Positions 32,377-33,591 of a DNA stretch of 33,591 nt are shown piece by piece; the stretch's first letter is position 1; the number at the start of each line of letters is the position of its first letter. This DNA comes from a bacterium (lineage in GTDB: Bacteria; Spirochaetota; Spirochaetia; Treponematales; Rectinemataceae): assembly GCA_021286735.1 (NCBI GenBank), contig JAJTBU010000002.1:1-33591 (forward strand), written 5' to 3'. The translations under genes and the position numbers were made by a program. The notes below the pieces were generated by a model. The model was not told the origin of the DNA. It was given only the letters and a program-made list of their open reading frames with translations, and ran no database searches.

Positions 32377-33555
32377 ATGTCGAACACCATCAAGAAGATA
32401 GCGCTTTCGGGACGGACCATCGTCCTCATCGGGACCGCCCATATCTCGCGCGAGAGCGTGGCCGAAGTCTCGGCCATCATCGGCCAGGAAAAACCCGGAC
32501 GCGTCTGCATCGAGCTGGACTCCACCCGCATGCAGTCGCTGACCCAGGGCTCGCACTGGGAAAACCTCGACATCGGCAAGGTCCTCAAGGAAGGCAAGGG
32601 ATTCTTCCTCCTGGCGAACCTGGCCCTCTCGGGCTTCCAGAAGCGCATGGGATCGGGCATCGGCGCCAAGCCGGGCGAGGAGATGCTGGCGGCGGTGAAG
32701 GCCGCCGAGGAAGCCGGCATTCCCTGGTCCTGCTGCGACCGCGACGTTCAGGTGACGCTGAAGCGGGCCTGGGCGCGCTCCAATTTCTGGAACAAATCGA
32801 AACTCATGGCCAGTCTGGTGAGCTCGGCCTTCTCGAACGAGAAACTCACCGAGGCCGAGATTGAGCAGCTCAAGGACAGGAACGAGCTCGAGCAGATGAT
32901 GAACGAACTCGCCGACTACCTGCCCTCGGTCAAGGAAGTGCTGATCGACGAGCGCGACCGCTACCTCGCCTCGAAGATATTCGAGGCCAAGGAGGAGCTG
33001 GTCGTGGCCGTGGTCGGCGCCGGCCATATGGCGGGCATCGAGCGCTGGCTGCAGAAGCTCGATTCCGGCGAGATCGACGGCGACGTCTCCTCGATCGACA
33101 TCGTCCCGCCTCCCTCGAGGCTGGCGAAGTCGGCCGGCTGGATAGTCCCCGCCATCATCGTCGCCCTGATCGCGGTGGGCTTCCTGCGCTCGGGCACTGA
33201 GGCCAGCCTGAGCCTGATGCTGCGCTGGATCCTCCTGAACGGCTCCCTGGCGGCGATCGGCTCGGCGCTCTGCCTGGCCCATCCCGGCACGATCGCGGTG
33301 TCCTTCCTGATGGCCCCGATCGCCACGCTCAACCCCTTCGTGGGCATCGGGCTCTTCGCCGGCGTGGCGGAAGCCTACCTGCGCAAGCCGACGGTGCAGG
33401 ACTTCGAGCGGCTCTCCGACGACGTGATGAGCGTCAAGGGCTTCTATCGGAACAAGGTCACCCACATACTCCTGGTCTTCTTCCTGTCCAGCATCGGCGG
33501 CATGATCGGCAACTTCATCTCACTGCCCTTCCTGGCCTTCGGGGCGATCAGGTAA
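32377..33555 (+). CDS. TraB/PrgY (TIKI-like) family protein with C-terminal membrane domain
   Basis: This encodes 392 residues. The N-terminal 230 or so residues are the TraB/GumN catalytic-like domain: IVLIGTAHISRES (GxxH motif), VCIELDSTRMQSL (conserved Glu/Asp), ERDRYLASKIF and VVAVVGAGHMAGIERWL (GxxH second motif). Residues 245-390 hold four hydrophobic helices with AHPGTIAVSFLMAPIATLNPFVGIG and LSSIGGMIGNFISLPFL. Relatives include plasmid PrgY (which reduces pheromone signals) and the metalloprotease-like TIKI; a peptidase activity is inferred, not shown. ATG 32377 has AAGGA seven bases upstream. It ends the lexA-holA run. Confidence 0.85.
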   Translation: MSNTIKKIALSGRTIVLIGTAHISRESVAEVSAIIGQEKPGRVCIELDSTRMQSLTQGSHWENLDIGKVLKEGKGFFLLANLALSGFQKRMGSGIGAKPGEEMLAAVKAAEEAGIPWSCCDRDVQVTLKRAWARSNFWNKSKLMASLVSSAFSNEKLTEAEIEQLKDRNELEQMMNELADYLPSVKEVLIDERDRYLASKIFEAKEELVVAVVGAGHMAGIERWLQKLDSGEIDGDVSSIDIVPPPSRLAKSAGWIVPAIIVALIAVGFLRSGTEASLSLMLRWILLNGSLAAIGSALCLAHPGTIAVSFLMAPIATLNPFVGIGLFAGVAEAYLRKPTVQDFERLSDDVMSVKGFYRNKVTHILLVFFLSSIGGMIGNFISLPFLAFGAIR

Positions 33556-33563
33556 GGCCGCGC

Positions 33564-33583
33564 CGGGCGCTCGAGGGCGCCCG
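33564..33583 (+). terminator. Hairpin after the traB-like gene
   Basis: CGGGCGC (33564-33570) pairs with GCGCCCG (33577-33583). It is followed by CAAAAAAG, so the T-run needed for plus-strand termination is missing. An A-tract on plus is a T-tract preceding the hairpin on minus. It may be only a G/C hairpin that ends the operon with help of other factors. Confidence 0.35.
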
Positions 33584-33591
33584 CAAAAAAG

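Overview
This is a GC-rich, gene-dense bacterial chromosome segment with short gaps, frequent 4-base stop/start overlaps and long same-strand operons. The organism is probably a spirochaete (Spirochaetota, moderate confidence). HPr kinase next to HPr, the order rpoN-hpf-hprK-ptsH, a TIKI/TraB-type membrane protein and a low-GC lipoprotein with a Thr-rich stalk fit that group, but no rRNA or clade-specific marker is present, so the assignment is an inference.

Layout. (1) Bases 1-5885, minus strand: a branched-chain amino acid operon read regulator-leuC-leuD-leuA-cimA-leuB (leuB cut by the window edge). It pairs leucine synthesis with the threonine-independent citramalate route to isoleucine. 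An HTH-cupin regulator heads it, and a very stable REP-like hairpin sits between leuC and leuD. (2) 5950-10215, minus strand: cobT followed by a BtuF/C/D-type corrinoid ABC transporter, all behind a cobalamin riboswitch with a well-formed promoter. (3) 10262-11427, plus strand: a small ArsC/Spx-like protein and a HAD-IIA phosphatase. (4) 11428-14050: a probable horizontally acquired islet. It holds an orphan AAA/DUF4143 ATPase under a 36-base near-perfect palindrome and an AT-rich lipoprotein. (5) 14054-15367, minus: a cytoplasmic GH13 glycosidase. (6) 15559-19253, plus: a LUD protein, then a run of flavin reductase, DUF3052-like protein, cobU, cbiR and cobS. (7) 19273-20169, minus: a DMT-family permease. 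(8) 20358-23228, plus: csoR-copA-copZ copper resistance. (9) 23248-27244, minus: grpE-dnaK-dnaJ. (10) 27476-30585, plus: rpoN-hpf-hprK-ptsH. (11) 30719-33555, plus: lexA-holA-traB.

The main biological theme is cobamide handling. The riboswitch-controlled uptake system and CobT (lower-ligand activation), together with CobU, CobS and the phosphodiesterase-like CbiR, form a compact cobamide salvage and remodelling set. Imported cobamides would be cut by CbiR, and the nucleotide loop rebuilt with a preferred lower ligand by CobU/CobT/CobS. No corrin-ring synthesis gene is visible here.

The most useful unexplained DNA signals are: a 22-base dyad overlapping the lexA promoter (candidate SOS box); the 36-base palindrome at the leaderless DUF4143 gene; competing hairpins in the riboswitch expression platform; and the REP-like leuC/leuD hairpin. 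No tRNA, rRNA, CRISPR array or insertion sequence was recognised.
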